From Candidatus Manganitrophus sp. (GTDB lineage: Bacteria; Nitrospirota; Nitrospiria; SBBL01; Manganitrophaceae): 64,000 nucleotides of DNA. Positions 22,346-31,904 of the stretch are shown here, piece after piece. Numbering within the stretch: the stretch's first letter is position 1; each line of letters starts with the position of its first letter. Position numbers and translations under genes: made by a program. Location: positions 2,934,001 through 2,998,000 of the forward strand of contig CP114561.1 in the NCBI GenBank assembly GCA_028865235.1, read 5' to 3'. The notes under the pieces were generated by a model, which was not told the DNA's origin, made no database searches, and saw nothing but the letters and a program-made list of their open reading frames with translations.

Positions 22346-22537
22346 ATGAAAATCCATAAATTAATTCTTACCTCAATACTAATGTTTGTTCTATTCTCCG
22401 GCTGTATGAAGCAGCATTTCGCCCTTTACGATATTGGTCTAAAAGAAGTTGAACGTCCTGCAAAACTTAAGGAAATATCTGGCGAACATAAAATATCTAA
22501 GATAGATGAAAATGGAATTCATGTAAAAACGAGATGA
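22346..22537 (+). CDS. Small lipoprotein (possibly frameshifted at its 3' end)
   Basis: From ATG 22346: MKIHKLILTSILMFVLFSGC is a clear lipoprotein signal with the LFSGC lipobox. The mature part is short (MKQHFALYDIGLKEVERPAKLKEI, then HKISKIDENGIHVKTR). Just after the stop, another frame continues QFCGGKEYVQLVDRN and KEEREVEEIFERMKKN to a stop at 22656, which looks like the natural C-terminus with a CGG-Y motif. The gene is therefore probably broken once near 22537-22560. Family unknown. Confidence 0.55.
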   Translation: MKIHKLILTSILMFVLFSGCMKQHFALYDIGLKEVERPAKLKEISGEHKISKIDENGIHVKTR

Positions 22538-22656
22538 AGAAACTTACAAAGGGATGACAGTTCTGTGGTGGTAAAGAGTATGTTCAATTGGTAGATCGAA
22601 ATAGAAAAGAAGAACGAGAAGTAGAAGAGATATTTGAGCGGATGAAAAAAAACTAG

Positions 22657-22964
22657 TTTAAGGCCCAAGTAAACAATCGTTGACCTACCCAAAAATAACT
22701 ACCATAACCAACTCTTAATGTCAATATATAGTATCTAATAATATAGGACCTACTCTATAGTGTGCTTTTTTATTGATAAAGTTTCTATAGTCTATTAGAA
22801 TAGAAAATCGTGAGGAAAACCCAAGAGCCGACTCTCCCGGCTAAGGATAACGGCTCCTGGGCTAAGGATACTCACAAGGATGGAGCACCCGTATGTTTTT
22901 TATATCAGCGGTTCTCCTCCTTTGTCAATTAAATAAACCAACCAAATTGATGAGGAGAATACCT
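22657..22964. promoter_or_regulatory. Promoter and structured leader ahead of the DUF3892-like gene
   Basis: This 308-base stretch has no gene. It holds TTGATA at 22773-22778, a 17-base spacer and TAGAAT at 22796-22801. The leader then folds: 22821-22830 pairs with 22851-22860 (one mismatch in 10), and the 10-mer gctaaggata occurs at 22840-22849 and again at 22861-22870. This may be a regulatory leader; no known riboswitch class is recognised. Confidence 0.45.
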
Positions 22965-23255
22965 ATGGTCAGAATCACGTGTATTACAAAACAAGGTGGA
23001 TATCACGAAGACCCGCATCACGCCATTGAGAAAGTTGGTTGGATCGACGAGAGCGATGGGCAAAGAGGAATAAGCACACGTTTACAGATGTATGACTTCA
23101 TAGAGAACAAAAAGGGAGCTGTGTATGTAAAAGATCAATCTGGCAACACGGTTTATGTTGGGACCGCGATTTCAGCTCATGGAACAAAATACATCCGTAC
23201 CTATGCAGATAAGGTATGGACCAATAACCTTTTAGCTCTCTCCGAGTGTTCGTAA
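22965..23255 (+). CDS. DUF3892-like small protein
   Basis: A 96-residue soluble protein. ATG 22965 is chosen because GAGGAGAAT precedes it at proper distance; the frame opens earlier without a ribosome site. Features MVRITCITKQGGYHEDPHHAIEKVGWI at the N-terminus and VYVKDQSGNTVYVGTAIS near the middle match the DUF3892 pattern (alternating strands, often found in mobile regions). The function of that family is not known. It is alone on its strand, with its own promoter upstream. Confidence 0.65.
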   Translation: MVRITCITKQGGYHEDPHHAIEKVGWIDESDGQRGISTRLQMYDFIENKKGAVYVKDQSGNTVYVGTAISAHGTKYIRTYADKVWTNNLLALSECS

Positions 23256-23343
23256 AGAAAGATAAAAGGGCCAGGTTCTGCAATACCATATTAGGATATT
23301 GTAGGGCTTGGCCCACTTTATAAAACTTCTACCGAGTAAATAG

Positions 23344-23931
23344 TTGGCCGAAATAAGTTCAGAGGAAAATGATTATAAGGCTAAAGAGTTAGCTTTTTAT
23401 GAAGCTACAGTCAATGCATGGATTACAACTAAATTTGAAAAAGACAAACATTTATTAACTCTATCTTTAGCTGCTATTGGTTTACTCATAACTTTACTAA
23501 CAACTGTAGGTGCCGCTACAGTATGCCAGGCATTAATTTATGGAGCTGCTATCTTCTTTTTCTTAATTTCTGTAATATCTGTTCTATTTATCTTCGATCG
23601 GAATTCCACTCACCTACAGAAAATTTTAAAAGGAGATGAAAGCAACGATCCGATTCTTAAAGTATTGGATAAATCAGCCAGTATTAGTTTTTTTATAGGC
23701 ATCATATTCATACTTTTTCTTGGTGTAAATACAACAATCGCTAAATTAGCGGAGGAGAGAGCGAAAATGGGTGAAAGCCAAAAGAATAAAAAGATGATTC
23801 AAGATACCACTGAAACTATAAAACATAGTGTAGATGGTATTGCAGAGATGCGACCTGTCAAGCCTGAACCCCCTAAAGAGAGTCAGAGTGATCCTAAGGG
23901 TTCTGGAAATAATAATCAGGGCAAAAAATAA
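23344..23931 (+). CDS. Membrane protein with three helices, unknown
   Basis: A 195-residue protein starting at TTG 23344 (no good ribosome site seen). A soluble N-terminus (about 1-38) precedes three membrane helices (LLTLSLAAIGLLITLLTTVG, ALIYGAAIFFFLISVISVLF, SISFFIGIIFILFLGV) and a long hydrophilic tail rich in K, E, P and Q ending GSGNNNQGKK. The layout resembles small island-encoded membrane proteins of no known role. AT-rich codon use matches the island. Confidence 0.55.
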   Translation: MAEISSEENDYKAKELAFYEATVNAWITTKFEKDKHLLTLSLAAIGLLITLLTTVGAATVCQALIYGAAIFFFLISVISVLFIFDRNSTHLQKILKGDESNDPILKVLDKSASISFFIGIIFILFLGVNTTIAKLAEERAKMGESQKNKKMIQDTTETIKHSVDGIAEMRPVKPEPPKESQSDPKGSGNNNQGKK

Positions 23932-23961
23932 AATTGTGACTAAAATGGACGTAGAAGAATT

Positions 23962-24216
23962 TTAACGGTGATGTTTACGGTTAACTGGAAAATTTCGATC
24001 TATCCAGCCCATGAACTCATCATCGATGCGTTTAAGTTCTTCTTTCGAGTCCTTGTATTCCTCAATCTCTATTAACACTGTTTCGGAGGTGTCTACGATG
24101 ATCCAGTCTTTGAACTGAAAATATAAGATCACGTATTCTTTTTTTAAAATATCCATCCTGTCTGGACGTGAAAGCGCTTCACATAAAGCCGTAATTGCTG
24201 GGCCTATGCTATCCAT
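23962..24216 (-). CDS. Hypothetical small soluble protein
   Basis: 84 residues, no signal peptide or membrane helix. Contains an alternating hydrophobic stretch (EYVILYFQFKDWIIVDTSETVLIEIEEY), suggesting a small beta-sheet. Not recognised. First of three or four - strand genes in the island. Confidence 0.5.
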   Translation of the reverse strand: MDSIGPAITALCEALSRPDRMDILKKEYVILYFQFKDWIIVDTSETVLIEIEEYKDSKEELKRIDDEFMGWIDRNFPVNRKHHR

Positions 24217-24238
24217 ATTCTCTTCTTTTAGATTGCTC

Positions 24239-24350
24239 CTATTTTTGTGAAGAATTAAGTATCCAATTACTTAACCATTGAGCAATCAAAGTTCCTACCA
24301 CTCCTAAAGCTCCTCCTAATAGCAAAAAGAGAAAGTCATCTTTTAGTCAC
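24239..24350 (-). CDS. Possible very small membrane protein (frameshifted)
   Basis: On the - strand a GTG at 24350 with a GGAAGAG site reads VTK, and removing one A from an AAAA run gives DDFLFLLLGGALGVVGTLIA then QWLSNWILNSSQK and a stop at 24239. This is a 36-residue single-helix protein. Without the correction the frame has no start. Low confidence. Confidence 0.35.
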
Positions 24351-24493
24351 TCTCTTCCTAAATTCCCAAGGGTGGTACTGGGTTATGATCTTTCCACAAG
24401 CCTCTTTTAGCTAAACGCGCTTCCTTTTCCAGTTTCCCTAACTAGCTCTAACCAATTCTCGGTTGAGACTATGAACAAGGTATGTAACTCCGC

Positions 24494-25012
24494 TCAGCAA
24501 GCATTTGGCTTTGTAAAATCAGGATCGTTTATGCTAAAGGAGGTAACAGAAATCTTACGGCATTCTTTTTCTAAAGTGAATTCAGTTTTTCCACCCGTTC
24601 CTCCTCCAGCACTAATGAAGTACTTCACTTCGGATCTGAGGGTTGGCTTCTCATTATTCGGTGGGTAGTATTGGTTAAAACCTTCAGGCACAACGCCAAA
24701 AGTAATCTGCCGAATAGGCACAGTTTTCAATTTACTAAAATCAATATCCCGAGGATTTTTCGGCATACGGCGACCATCCCGTTCTTCAAAAATCAACGAC
24801 GGATCAAAAGTACGAATCTGCCACACAATAAGAGCACTTTCAGCCTCTTTAATTGTCAGGTCAGATAAATAAACTTTCCCGCTTCCTCTAACATATTTAA
24901 ATCGAAAAGCCGGACTATCTCCATTAGGTATCATTGTGATTTTGATCTCGTCAGTGACACATGAAACCAGCAACAATGTTAATATGAGAATTGATATTGC
25001 TTTTCTCAACAT
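24494..25012 (-). CDS. Lipoprotein, unknown
   Basis: 172 residues. The signal MLRKAISILILTLLLVSC ends in a lipobox (LVSC). The mature part has KYVRGSGKVYLSDLTI and VWQIRTFDPSLIF, and near the end GGGTGGKTEFTLEKECRKI. Two cysteines in the last third (C near ECRKI and the terminal residue) could pair. Not recognised. It is part of the tRNA-Leu island and reads away from the gene at 25734. Confidence 0.6.
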   Translation of the reverse strand: MLRKAISILILTLLLVSCVTDEIKITMIPNGDSPAFRFKYVRGSGKVYLSDLTIKEAESALIVWQIRTFDPSLIFEERDGRRMPKNPRDIDFSKLKTVPIRQITFGVVPEGFNQYYPPNNEKPTLRSEVKYFISAGGGTGGKTEFTLEKECRKISVTSFSINDPDFTKPNAC

Positions 25013-25129
25013 GGTTCCTAGAATTAACCTCTGAAATCATCAGAAGCCGGTCATACAGAGGACCTGTTAAGCGGCTACCTCATTTGCCATTTCTCATTAC
25101 TTTGATGGTATCGCCATCTGATACCCCAA

Positions 25130-25567
25130 CTACTTACCTGTGAAGCAAGTAGCATAAGAGAGTGAGGGGAGAAGCATGAGCAGAAGTAAAATAGAACCAA
25201 TACGTGCTTTCTGCTTTATCAAGTTATGATAGGAAAAGGTTGCCACAATTCCACAAAGGAACGCCCCAATGAATATCATACTGGCATAATTAAAGAACAC
25301 ACTCAGATTATTAGTGGTGTACCAAATATTGATCCGATCAAGAAGATAAAATGTAAATAAGATCACTGCAAACGACCTACTTTTCCTATAAATTCCATAA
25401 GCACATCCCAAGATAAAACCTAGAAGATTGATATAGAAAATAAGATCAAGGATGTCCATCATTGTAGAAAGGTTTTGAAGACCTGCAATTCCATAGATCA
25501 AACCGCTAAGACTTGCAACGCTGATAAATCTTTCCGCCAATTCCTGGTTAATTAATCTCTTCATCAT
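25130..25567 (-). CDS. Polytopic membrane protein, unknown
   Basis: 145 residues with about four helices (SLSGLIYGIAGL, DLIFYINLLGFILGCAYGIY, SFAVILFTFYLLDRI, ASMIFIGAFLCGIVATFSY) and a fifth near the C-terminus (GSILLLLMLLPSLSYA). No motif recognised. Upstream of the lipoprotein on the same strand with a 117-base gap. Confidence 0.55.
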   Translation of the reverse strand: MMKRLINQELAERFISVASLSGLIYGIAGLQNLSTMMDILDLIFYINLLGFILGCAYGIYRKSRSFAVILFTFYLLDRINIWYTTNNLSVFFNYASMIFIGAFLCGIVATFSYHNLIKQKARIGSILLLLMLLPSLSYATCFTGK

Positions 25568-25733
25568 TATTGAATACAGTTCATACCGGCCAATGATTAT
25601 ATCCTTGATTCATTAATGTCGCCATGGGAAAATAGCGCCCAAGACTTGGGAGATCTATCGGGGTTTGCCAACGCTATGATGATAAGAACAGAGCGCTTGC
25701 CTCACGCGGAAGCGGCTTTTTTCTAAAAGATAA

Positions 25734-26258
25734 ATGAAAGTAAAATTTTTCAGAATTTTATTCCCAATTTTGTTGTTTATTATTTCCCCTTGGCAGGCCC
25801 AAAAGGCATTCGCTCAGGAAGAGGAAGTGCATGCCGTGATGATCGGAGGGACTCATTTAAATGGCTATAATACTGATGAAGTGAAGAAGCTACAAGCGGG
25901 AGACACTAGGGTTTTTAGAAATGCCAAAGAAATTAATGAATTTTTAGGAATTAAAGGAACAAGGGATCTTTTTTCGGATTTCGATTTCAGCAAGAAAGTA
26001 CTCGTTTTGGTTGTAGCCAATGCCGATGATCCATGCCAATATTCGCATTTTAAGGCGATAGAGAGACGCGGAGATCATATAAACATAACCATAATAACTC
26101 AGAGAATCTCGCTTTCTTGCAAACCGGAACAAACATTAAGAAAGGGATTTGGATTTTCTTTATTTCCAGTTAAGCAGCCCGTGGAAACAGTAGAGGTCCT
26201 CTTTGATTCATTCCCAGAATTGGTCCAAGATATCCCGTATGTGGACCAGGACGAGTGA
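25734..26258 (+). CDS. Secreted protein, unknown
   Basis: 174 residues with a cleavable signal peptide (FFRILFPILLFIISPWQAQKAFA, predicted cut after AFA). The mature domain has a mixed alpha/beta pattern (LFSDFDFSKKVLVLVVANADDPCQY, INITIITQRISLSC) and two cysteines that could form a disulfide. The C-terminal half ends in FSLFPVKQPVETVEVLFD. Not recognised. Last gene of the island. The 166 bases before it hold a weak hairpin followed by CTTTTTTC near 25690-25725. Confidence 0.55.
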   Translation: MKVKFFRILFPILLFIISPWQAQKAFAQEEEVHAVMIGGTHLNGYNTDEVKKLQAGDTRVFRNAKEINEFLGIKGTRDLFSDFDFSKKVLVLVVANADDPCQYSHFKAIERRGDHINITIITQRISLSCKPEQTLRKGFGFSLFPVKQPVETVEVLFDSFPELVQDIPYVDQDE

Positions 26259-26531
26259 TTTGCCAAAAAAAGAAAAATTCAAAAATTAGCTCGCACGTTT
26301 CTTTTACCTCCCCTACATATGCAGATGGGGGGTACGGCATGGGGATGGGTGAGTTTATAGACATAAGAACTTTCACAATTCCTATCACAATTGATTCACA
26401 GTTCGGATCACAATCAGAGGTATAAAAAATACTTCTCAATCACAAAGGAGTAACATAAAAGCCTTGTGAACAAAAGGCTTTGACACACGCTATATCACTC
26501 CATCATCATAGATCCTTTTTACTCTTGGGAT

Positions 26532-26590
26532 TCTCAGAAACTGCCGAGGGGCAACCTCATGCCAGTTCGATTCTGGCCGCGCCCACCAAT
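26532..26590 (+). pseudogene. tRNA-Leu 3' fragment, right attachment repeat
   Basis: Copy of the tRNA-Leu anticodon-loop-to-CCA half (42 bases exact at 26549-26590, two differences and one extra G just upstream). It lacks the acceptor 5' strand, D arm and anticodon 5' stem, so it cannot give a tRNA. It marks the distal edge of the island. Confidence 0.85.
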
Positions 26591-26892
26591 CCAATTCAAC
26601 CCCTTTTTTCTTCATCTTTAGTTTAGCTTTACGTAACGTTGTAACCCACATTTTTGAACCTACCCGTTACAAAAAACTGATGGACTTTCTTCACGCCGAC
26701 CGATTTTTCACCAGCTGGCGATAGCGTCATCACAAATTAATCGGTCCCAGCGCCAGGCTGCGCACCACGAGGGGCCGGTCTATAGGTGTCTCAATGGAGC
26801 TTTTGTTCTTGACGATTTTATAACTTACGGGTATCTTCTTTAGACGTTACGGCTCATGGAAGGCCGGTACTGGAGTTAAAGATAGAGAGAGC
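26591..26892. other. Gene-free stretch after the island
   Basis: About 300 bases between the right attachment repeat and the GGDEF-EAL gene (gene-free from 26259 if the repeat is included). I see a tract of TTTTTTC just after the repeat and scattered GTAAC/GTTAC pieces, but no convincing promoter or RNA. Confidence 0.4.
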
Positions 26893-29569
26893 ATGATCGA
26901 GCAGTTGTTGGACCCGGCCTATTACGCGTACAGTCTGTTTTCCGTTCCGACTTTTCTCTTGGCCGTTGCGTTGCTCTTCCTCGGAACGTTCGTCTGGGTG
27001 CATGAGCGGGGAACGCGGGTCAGTTTTTTCTTTTTTATCATGGCGCTCGCCGCCGGCATCTGGCTCTTCGCCTTTTCGGGAATGTACGCCGCGACCGATA
27101 AAAAGGTCGCCTTGCTCTGGGCGAAAGGGGCCTATCTGGGGGTCCCTTTTATCCCCTCCGCTGTCTATTCTTTCGCCGTGACCGTTCTGCGCATCACGGA
27201 GCGCAGGAAAATCATCGTCTGGATCGTTTCATTTCTTTCCCTCGTCTTTTCTTTTTTGCGCTCGCCACCGACCTGTTGATTTCCGACCTTCATTATTATC
27301 CGTGGGGATACTATCCGAAATATGGGGTGTTGGGTCTTCCCTTTTTGGCCTTTTTCTTCGGAACGATGGCCCTCAGCCTCTATGAGTTTTCAGCCGAGTT
27401 CAAAAAGACGGGGCCGGGAACACACAAGCTTCGCGTGAAGTCGTTCATGGTCGGGTTCGGCGTCGCCTCGCTCGGTTCCATCGATTACTTCGCGAAGTAC
27501 GGCGTTCCGATTTATCCTTTCGGATACCTTCCGATCTTCGTCTTCTTCATCATCGCGGTCCAAACGATCCGGCGCTACCGGTTGGTCGACATCACCCCCG
27601 CTTTTGTGGCCGATCAGATTATCGCAACCATGGCCGACTCCCTCATCGTTTGCGACGCCGAGGGGAAGATCCGGCTGGTCAATCCGACCGCTTGTTCGAT
27701 CTTAGGCTACAGCAGAACAGAGCTTCTCGGAAAACCGATGGCCTCTTTTTTGGCCGCCGCCAGAGCGCATCGGTTCGGGGGGAGGCGCTGCAGGGGACGA
27801 CCATTCGAGACGAGGAAGCGGAATTCCATGCAAAAGGGGGCCGGCGGGTCGACGTCAGCATTTCCGTCTCCCATCTGCGCGACCAGGACCAGAGCGCCCA
27901 GGGGGTCGTCATCATCGGCCGGGATATCCGCGAGCGAAAAAGAATCGAGGAGGAGCTTAATTTTTTGGCGAAGTTCCCGGCGGAGAATCCGAATCCGGTG
28001 CTCCGCATCTCAAAAGAGGGGATGATTCTTTATGCGAACCGTGTGGCGCAGGCCTTGCTCAAACTGTGGGATTGGAAATCGGGCGAACCTTCTCCCTCTT
28101 TTTTTTCGGATGGAGGTGTCGAAGGTTTATCGGGCGGGTGTGAATCGGGAATTGGAAGTCACGGTCGGAAGCGCCATCTGGTCTTTGATGTTCAACCCGG
28201 TGCCGGAGGCGGGATATGTCAACGTCTATGGAACGGAGATCACGGAACGAAAGCGGGCCGAAGAGCGGCTGAAGCATATGGTGCATTACGACGCGTTGAC
28301 GAACCTTCCGAACCGGCTTTTATTGACCGATCGTTTGAATCAAGCGCTGAGCCGATCGCGCCGGCATCAGCAATTCGTCGTCGTGTTGTTTCTCGACCTG
28401 GACCGTTTCAAGATGATCAACGACACGCTGGGGCATCATTACGGCGACTTCCTGCTCAAGGGGGTCGCCGACCGACTCGTCGCTTGTGTGCGCAGTGTCG
28501 ATACCGTTTCGCGTTTAGGGGGAGATGAGTTCGTGGTGATTTTGGACGACATCTCCGATACGGAGATGATTCCGAGAATGACCCAAAAGATCTTGGAAGC
28601 CTTCTCCAAACCGTTTAATGTCCAATCCGTCGAGCTGTTCATGACCCCGAGCATCGGCGTGAGCATTTATCCGAATGACGGCGAGACCGCTGAAGAATTG
28701 CTCAAAAACGCCGACGCCGCCATGTACCGGGCGAAAGAGCAGGGAAAAAATAATTGCCGTTTTTATTCTTCCGAGATGCATCTGAATGTGATGGAGCGCT
28801 TGGAGCTGGAAACGAGCCTCCACCACGCGTTGGCGCGGAACGAATTTGTATTGTATTATCAGCCGGTCATCGATCTTCGGGCGGGCCGGGTCGTCGGGAT
28901 GGAGGCGTTGGTCCGCTGGGAGAAGCCTCATTCCGGAATGATCTCCCGGGGAAGTTTATCCCTTTAACGGAAGAGACGGGGTTGATCATCCCGATCGCCG
29001 AATGGGTTTTGCGGACCGCCTGCGCCCAAAACAGGTCGTGGCAGGAGGCCGGATTGCCCCCGGTGAAGATCGCCGTGAATCTTTCGGGCCGCCAGTTTCA
29101 GCAAAAAGATCTGTTGGAAACGATCACCCGGACCCTTGAAGAAACCGGTTTAAGCCCCGACTTTCTGGAGCTGGAGTTGACGGAGAGCATCTTGATGCAA
29201 AAAGGGGATGCGACGATTGCGACCTTGCGGGGATTGAATGCGATGGGGGTGCGGATTTCGATCGATGATTTCGGGACCGGCTACTCCTCTCTCAGTTACC
29301 TGAAGCGCTTTCCGATCGACAAGTTGAAAATCGATCAGTCCTTTGTCTCATCGGTCATGGCCGATTACAACGACGCCGTCATCGCCAAAACGGTGGTGAC
29401 GATGGCGCACGGTCTCGGCCTGAAAGCGATTGCCGAGGGGGTGGAAACGGCGGAGCAATTGGCGTTCCTGCATTCCGTCGGATGTGATGAAGCGCAAGGA
29501 TATTTCTTCAGCCGGCCTTTGCCGGCCGAAGAAGCGATGAAATTATTGACCGAAAAATTTCACTGTTGA
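26893..29569 (+). CDS. Membrane GGDEF-EAL protein with PAS domains (frameshifted)
   Basis: A c-di-GMP turnover enzyme of about 890 residues. The N-terminus is a multi-helix membrane sensor (SVPTFLLAVALLFLGTFVWV onward, about seven helices, 7TM histidine-kinase-N type). Two PAS domains follow (IIATMADSLIVCDAEGKIRLVN; NPNPVLRISKEGMILYANR). The GGDEF domain is complete (DALTNLPNRLLLTDRL, signature RLGGDEFVVIL) as is the EAL domain (GMEALVRW, NLSGRQFQ, ELELTESILM, IDDFGTGYSSLSYLKRFPID, KTVVTMAHGLGLKAIAEGVET). Both active sites look competent. Shifts: about 27251-27256 (T run), about 27750-27765, the T8 run 28098-28106, and about 28938-28946 (CCCGGGG). The nearby PilZ protein and riboswitch could be targets. 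Confidence 0.9.
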
Positions 29570-29584
29570 TCGCCCGTCCGCTCT

Positions 29585-29616
29585 GAGTAGAAACGGCCCA
29601 CCGGCGGTCTCTACTC
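29585..29616. terminator. Bidirectional terminator between convergent genes
   Basis: Arms gagtaga (29585-29591) and tctactc (29610-29616), flanked by GTTTTC on the + side. It lies between the stop of the GGDEF-EAL gene and the stop of the - strand protease, overlapping the last codons of the latter. Confidence 0.45.
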
Positions 29617-31593
29617 GTTTTCAAGGACTGTGAGGTTTTTGATCATTTTGTGGAGGGCCGATTCCATTTCACCCTGGTCGATGATTCCCGATTGAACATG
29701 GGTGACATCGTATAAAACAGAAGCCGCGGCGCTGGTCTTCACGGGTGAGATGTTTTTGTAGACGGCGCTGATCGCCGTATTGTCTTTTATCAGATAAGTT
29801 TTCATGTCGTAGGGCTTCTCTCCCTCCAAGAGCCGCTGCCACCGATTCAAATCGATCTCGTCGAGGTCTTCATCGGCCCGCATATTCCGTGTGACGGCGA
29901 AGCCGTTATGCTTGAAGTTATTTTCGTTGAGAAATAATTTCGAGACATCCCAGACGATCGCATTCCCGCTTCGGTAATAACTGAATCCGAGGGTCAGCAT
30001 GCTCTGGTCGGTCAGCTTGATGATGTCGGAGCTGCATGAGAGCTTCAGCCGTTTCGATTTGTATCGGAAATCGTCAGGATCGACGGTGAGCTCGATCGTG
30101 TTGAACAAGGGGGGAATGACCTCTTTCATTTCAAGATACTCGCGCCATTTTTTGAAGGTGCCGTCAAAGGAAACGTAGACGAAATCGGCAAGGACCTTCA
30201 AGTCGGGAATGTGGCCGTCGTACGTCTCTCCGGTTTGGCCCACCCTCAGCATCGTGACGGCGCCGCCGGGCACCGGCAAGGAGAAGGTCACGACCTGCTG
30301 ATCAATGTATGGAATCGGCCACGTTCTGACCATCCACTTCCGGCCATAAGAGTCGATATGAACAGATTCATCCTGCGCCTTTCCGAACGAGAGAATTCTC
30401 ACCCGCTCCGGGCCGACGAACCGGTACCACGGCATCCCCTTCAAGACCAAATCGATGAATACTTTTGAATCGGCGTAAAAATCGGCCAGGGAAAGATTCT
30501 CCGGCTTTTGAATTTTTAAAAAGATCGAATTTCGTATCTGGCCCAGCGTAATCGAGCCCTTGTTTCCCAGATCGGCGCGATCGACCTTTTCGGGCGGAAC
30601 CGCGTCCCAATGGCCGTCCGGGCGTTTCATGATGAGCTGAGGGAAGTCGGAGAGGGCGTTTTTGTAGAGCAACTTTTTCGAGCCGCGGCCGTTCGGGAAA
30701 AGATCGGCTTGATTTTCGGACAAGAGCTCTTTCAACAGCTTGGCGTTGAATTCACTTTGGATGCGGATATATGCATTTCTGAAATCGTCATACGGCATCG
30801 GCAATTTTATTTGGGTGTCGAGCGTTCCGGTTTTGATCGAATCGAAAACGTCCAATTGATAGGAGCTCTTTTGGTAAATCTCCGCCGAGTTGCTGTCGGC
30901 TTTCCGGACCTCGGCGATCGGCAGGGCCATATTCAGATTTTCGTTCGGCGATTTCCGGGTGATCACGCCGATCACTTTTCCATTTGAGTCGAGAAGCGGG
31001 CCGCCGCTGTTTCCCGGAGAGGCGGCGGCGGAGAATCGGATCCAGCTCCAAGCCCCTTCGACCTCTTCCGGCGTATTGGAGGTGTAGAGACCGTCCCTGA
31101 TCACGATCCCTTCTCCCAGTGCATTTCCGACGGCATAAACCGTTTCGTTGATATGCGCGTTTGGATTAAGATCAAAATATTCCGACGGCGATTTGTCCTT
31201 CACCGTAAAGACGGCAAAATCGCGCCGGCTGGAAAATTTGATCATCCGATCGACGGCAAAGACCTTTCCCTGATTGTCCCGCACGAAGGCCTCTTTAAAT
31301 TGGCTTTTGACCCCCAGATTCAGCACATGGGCCGCGGTAATAAATTCGGTGTCGTTGATCGCAAACGCGGTCCCGATCGAATAATATTTGTCGTTCCGGA
31401 TGACGAAGGGGAGAAAGTCGAGCGGCAGCTCTTTTTCATAGGTCAACGTGTCGTCCGGCGGCTTCGGCACGATTACTTCGTAAACGGCGCTGTTGATGCG
31501 GCTTGGGACGATTCCTTCCGTTTGGGAGACCCCGCTCTTGGGAAGCGCAAGGATGGAGACCATGACGGCCAGCCCGATCAGTTTATAAATCAA
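29611..31593 (-). CDS. Secreted trypsin-like serine protease with long C-terminal domain
   Basis: 660 residues with a signal peptide (IYKLIGLAVMVSILALPKSGVSQ). The N-terminal half is a trypsin-fold protease with an intact triad: H89 in FITAAHVLNLG, D125 in SSRRDFAVFTV, S196 in ASPGNSGGPLLDSNGKVIGV. The oxyanion block GNSGGP is canonical for the HtrA/S1C-like group. Residues about 240-660 have no PDZ that I can see and are not recognised; they contain beta-rich stretches (GAVTMLRVGQTGETYDG) and may bind a substrate or the envelope. Intact frame, single gene. It is convergent with the GGDEF-EAL gene. Confidence 0.85.
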   Translation of the reverse strand: MIYKLIGLAVMVSILALPKSGVSQTEGIVPSRINSAVYEVIVPKPPDDTLTYEKELPLDFLPFVIRNDKYYSIGTAFAINDTEFITAAHVLNLGVKSQFKEAFVRDNQGKVFAVDRMIKFSSRRDFAVFTVKDKSPSEYFDLNPNAHINETVYAVGNALGEGIVIRDGLYTSNTPEEVEGAWSWIRFSAAASPGNSGGPLLDSNGKVIGVITRKSPNENLNMALPIAEVRKADSNSAEIYQKSSYQLDVFDSIKTGTLDTQIKLPMPYDDFRNAYIRIQSEFNAKLLKELLSENQADLFPNGRGSKKLLYKNALSDFPQLIMKRPDGHWDAVPPEKVDRADLGNKGSITLGQIRNSIFLKIQKPENLSLADFYADSKVFIDLVLKGMPWYRFVGPERVRILSFGKAQDESVHIDSYGRKWMVRTWPIPYIDQQVVTFSLPVPGGAVTMLRVGQTGETYDGHIPDLKVLADFVYVSFDGTFKKWREYLEMKEVIPPLFNTIELTVDPDDFRYKSKRLKLSCSSDIIKLTDQSMLTLGFSYYRSGNAIVWDVSKLFLNENNFKHNGFAVTRNMRADEDLDEIDLNRWQRLLEGEKPYDMKTYLIKDNTAISAVYKNISPVKTSAAASVLYDVTHVQSGIIDQGEMESALHKMIKNLTVLENE

Positions 31594-31904
31594 GACGGTT
31601 GATACCTCCTATCCGGTTGGTTAATGAAGGCGCTCAGGGCATATTGCAATACGCCCCTACGGCAATCCACATCCTATCACAAAACCGCGTGATTGCATCC
31701 ACCGGGAAGGTCACCGATTAAACGTGATTCGGCTCACTGTTTTTTCCGGTAGGCGGCAAAGCGTACAGAAATTTTCTGACCGCAAGAATCCATAAAAAAG
31801 GGAGATTGTTCAGGTCGGAATCGACCGTGCTTCTTCTTCCTTGACAGATCGGATAGTTCTGATAATTTTACATTGTCGTTCACGAATTTCCTCTGGAGGT
31901 GAGA
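31594..31904. promoter_or_regulatory. Intergenic region with palindrome and promoter for the PilZ gene
   Basis: It contains a GGGC...GCCC palindrome at 31637-31656 (copy of the dispersed family, with CCCCTAC end), a small hairpin ggtcg-gaat-cgacc near 31813-31826, and TTGACA at 31841-31846 with TAATTT at 31863-31868 (16-base spacer). The Shine-Dalgarno GGAGGTGA is at 31895-31902. Confidence 0.5.

Larger units (their letters stand above)
21988..26590. mobile_element. tRNA-Leu-associated genomic island (about 4.6 kb), no integrase visible
   Basis: The 3' end of tRNA-Leu (21946-21987) is repeated exactly for 42 bp at 26549-26590, with further similarity on both sides (from about 21930 and 26532, and through the following AATTCAA). 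The DNA between is much more AT-rich than the flanks and holds only small lipoproteins, membrane proteins and unknowns on both strands. This is the usual signature of integration at a tRNA gene. I find no tyrosine recombinase, excisionase or replication gene inside, so it is either a satellite, mobilised in trans, or a decayed remnant. Confidence 0.75.

Noticed and set aside
26532..26590. Second functional tRNA-Leu
   Set aside because: Lacks the acceptor 5' strand, D arm and anticodon 5' stem. It is only the 3' part.
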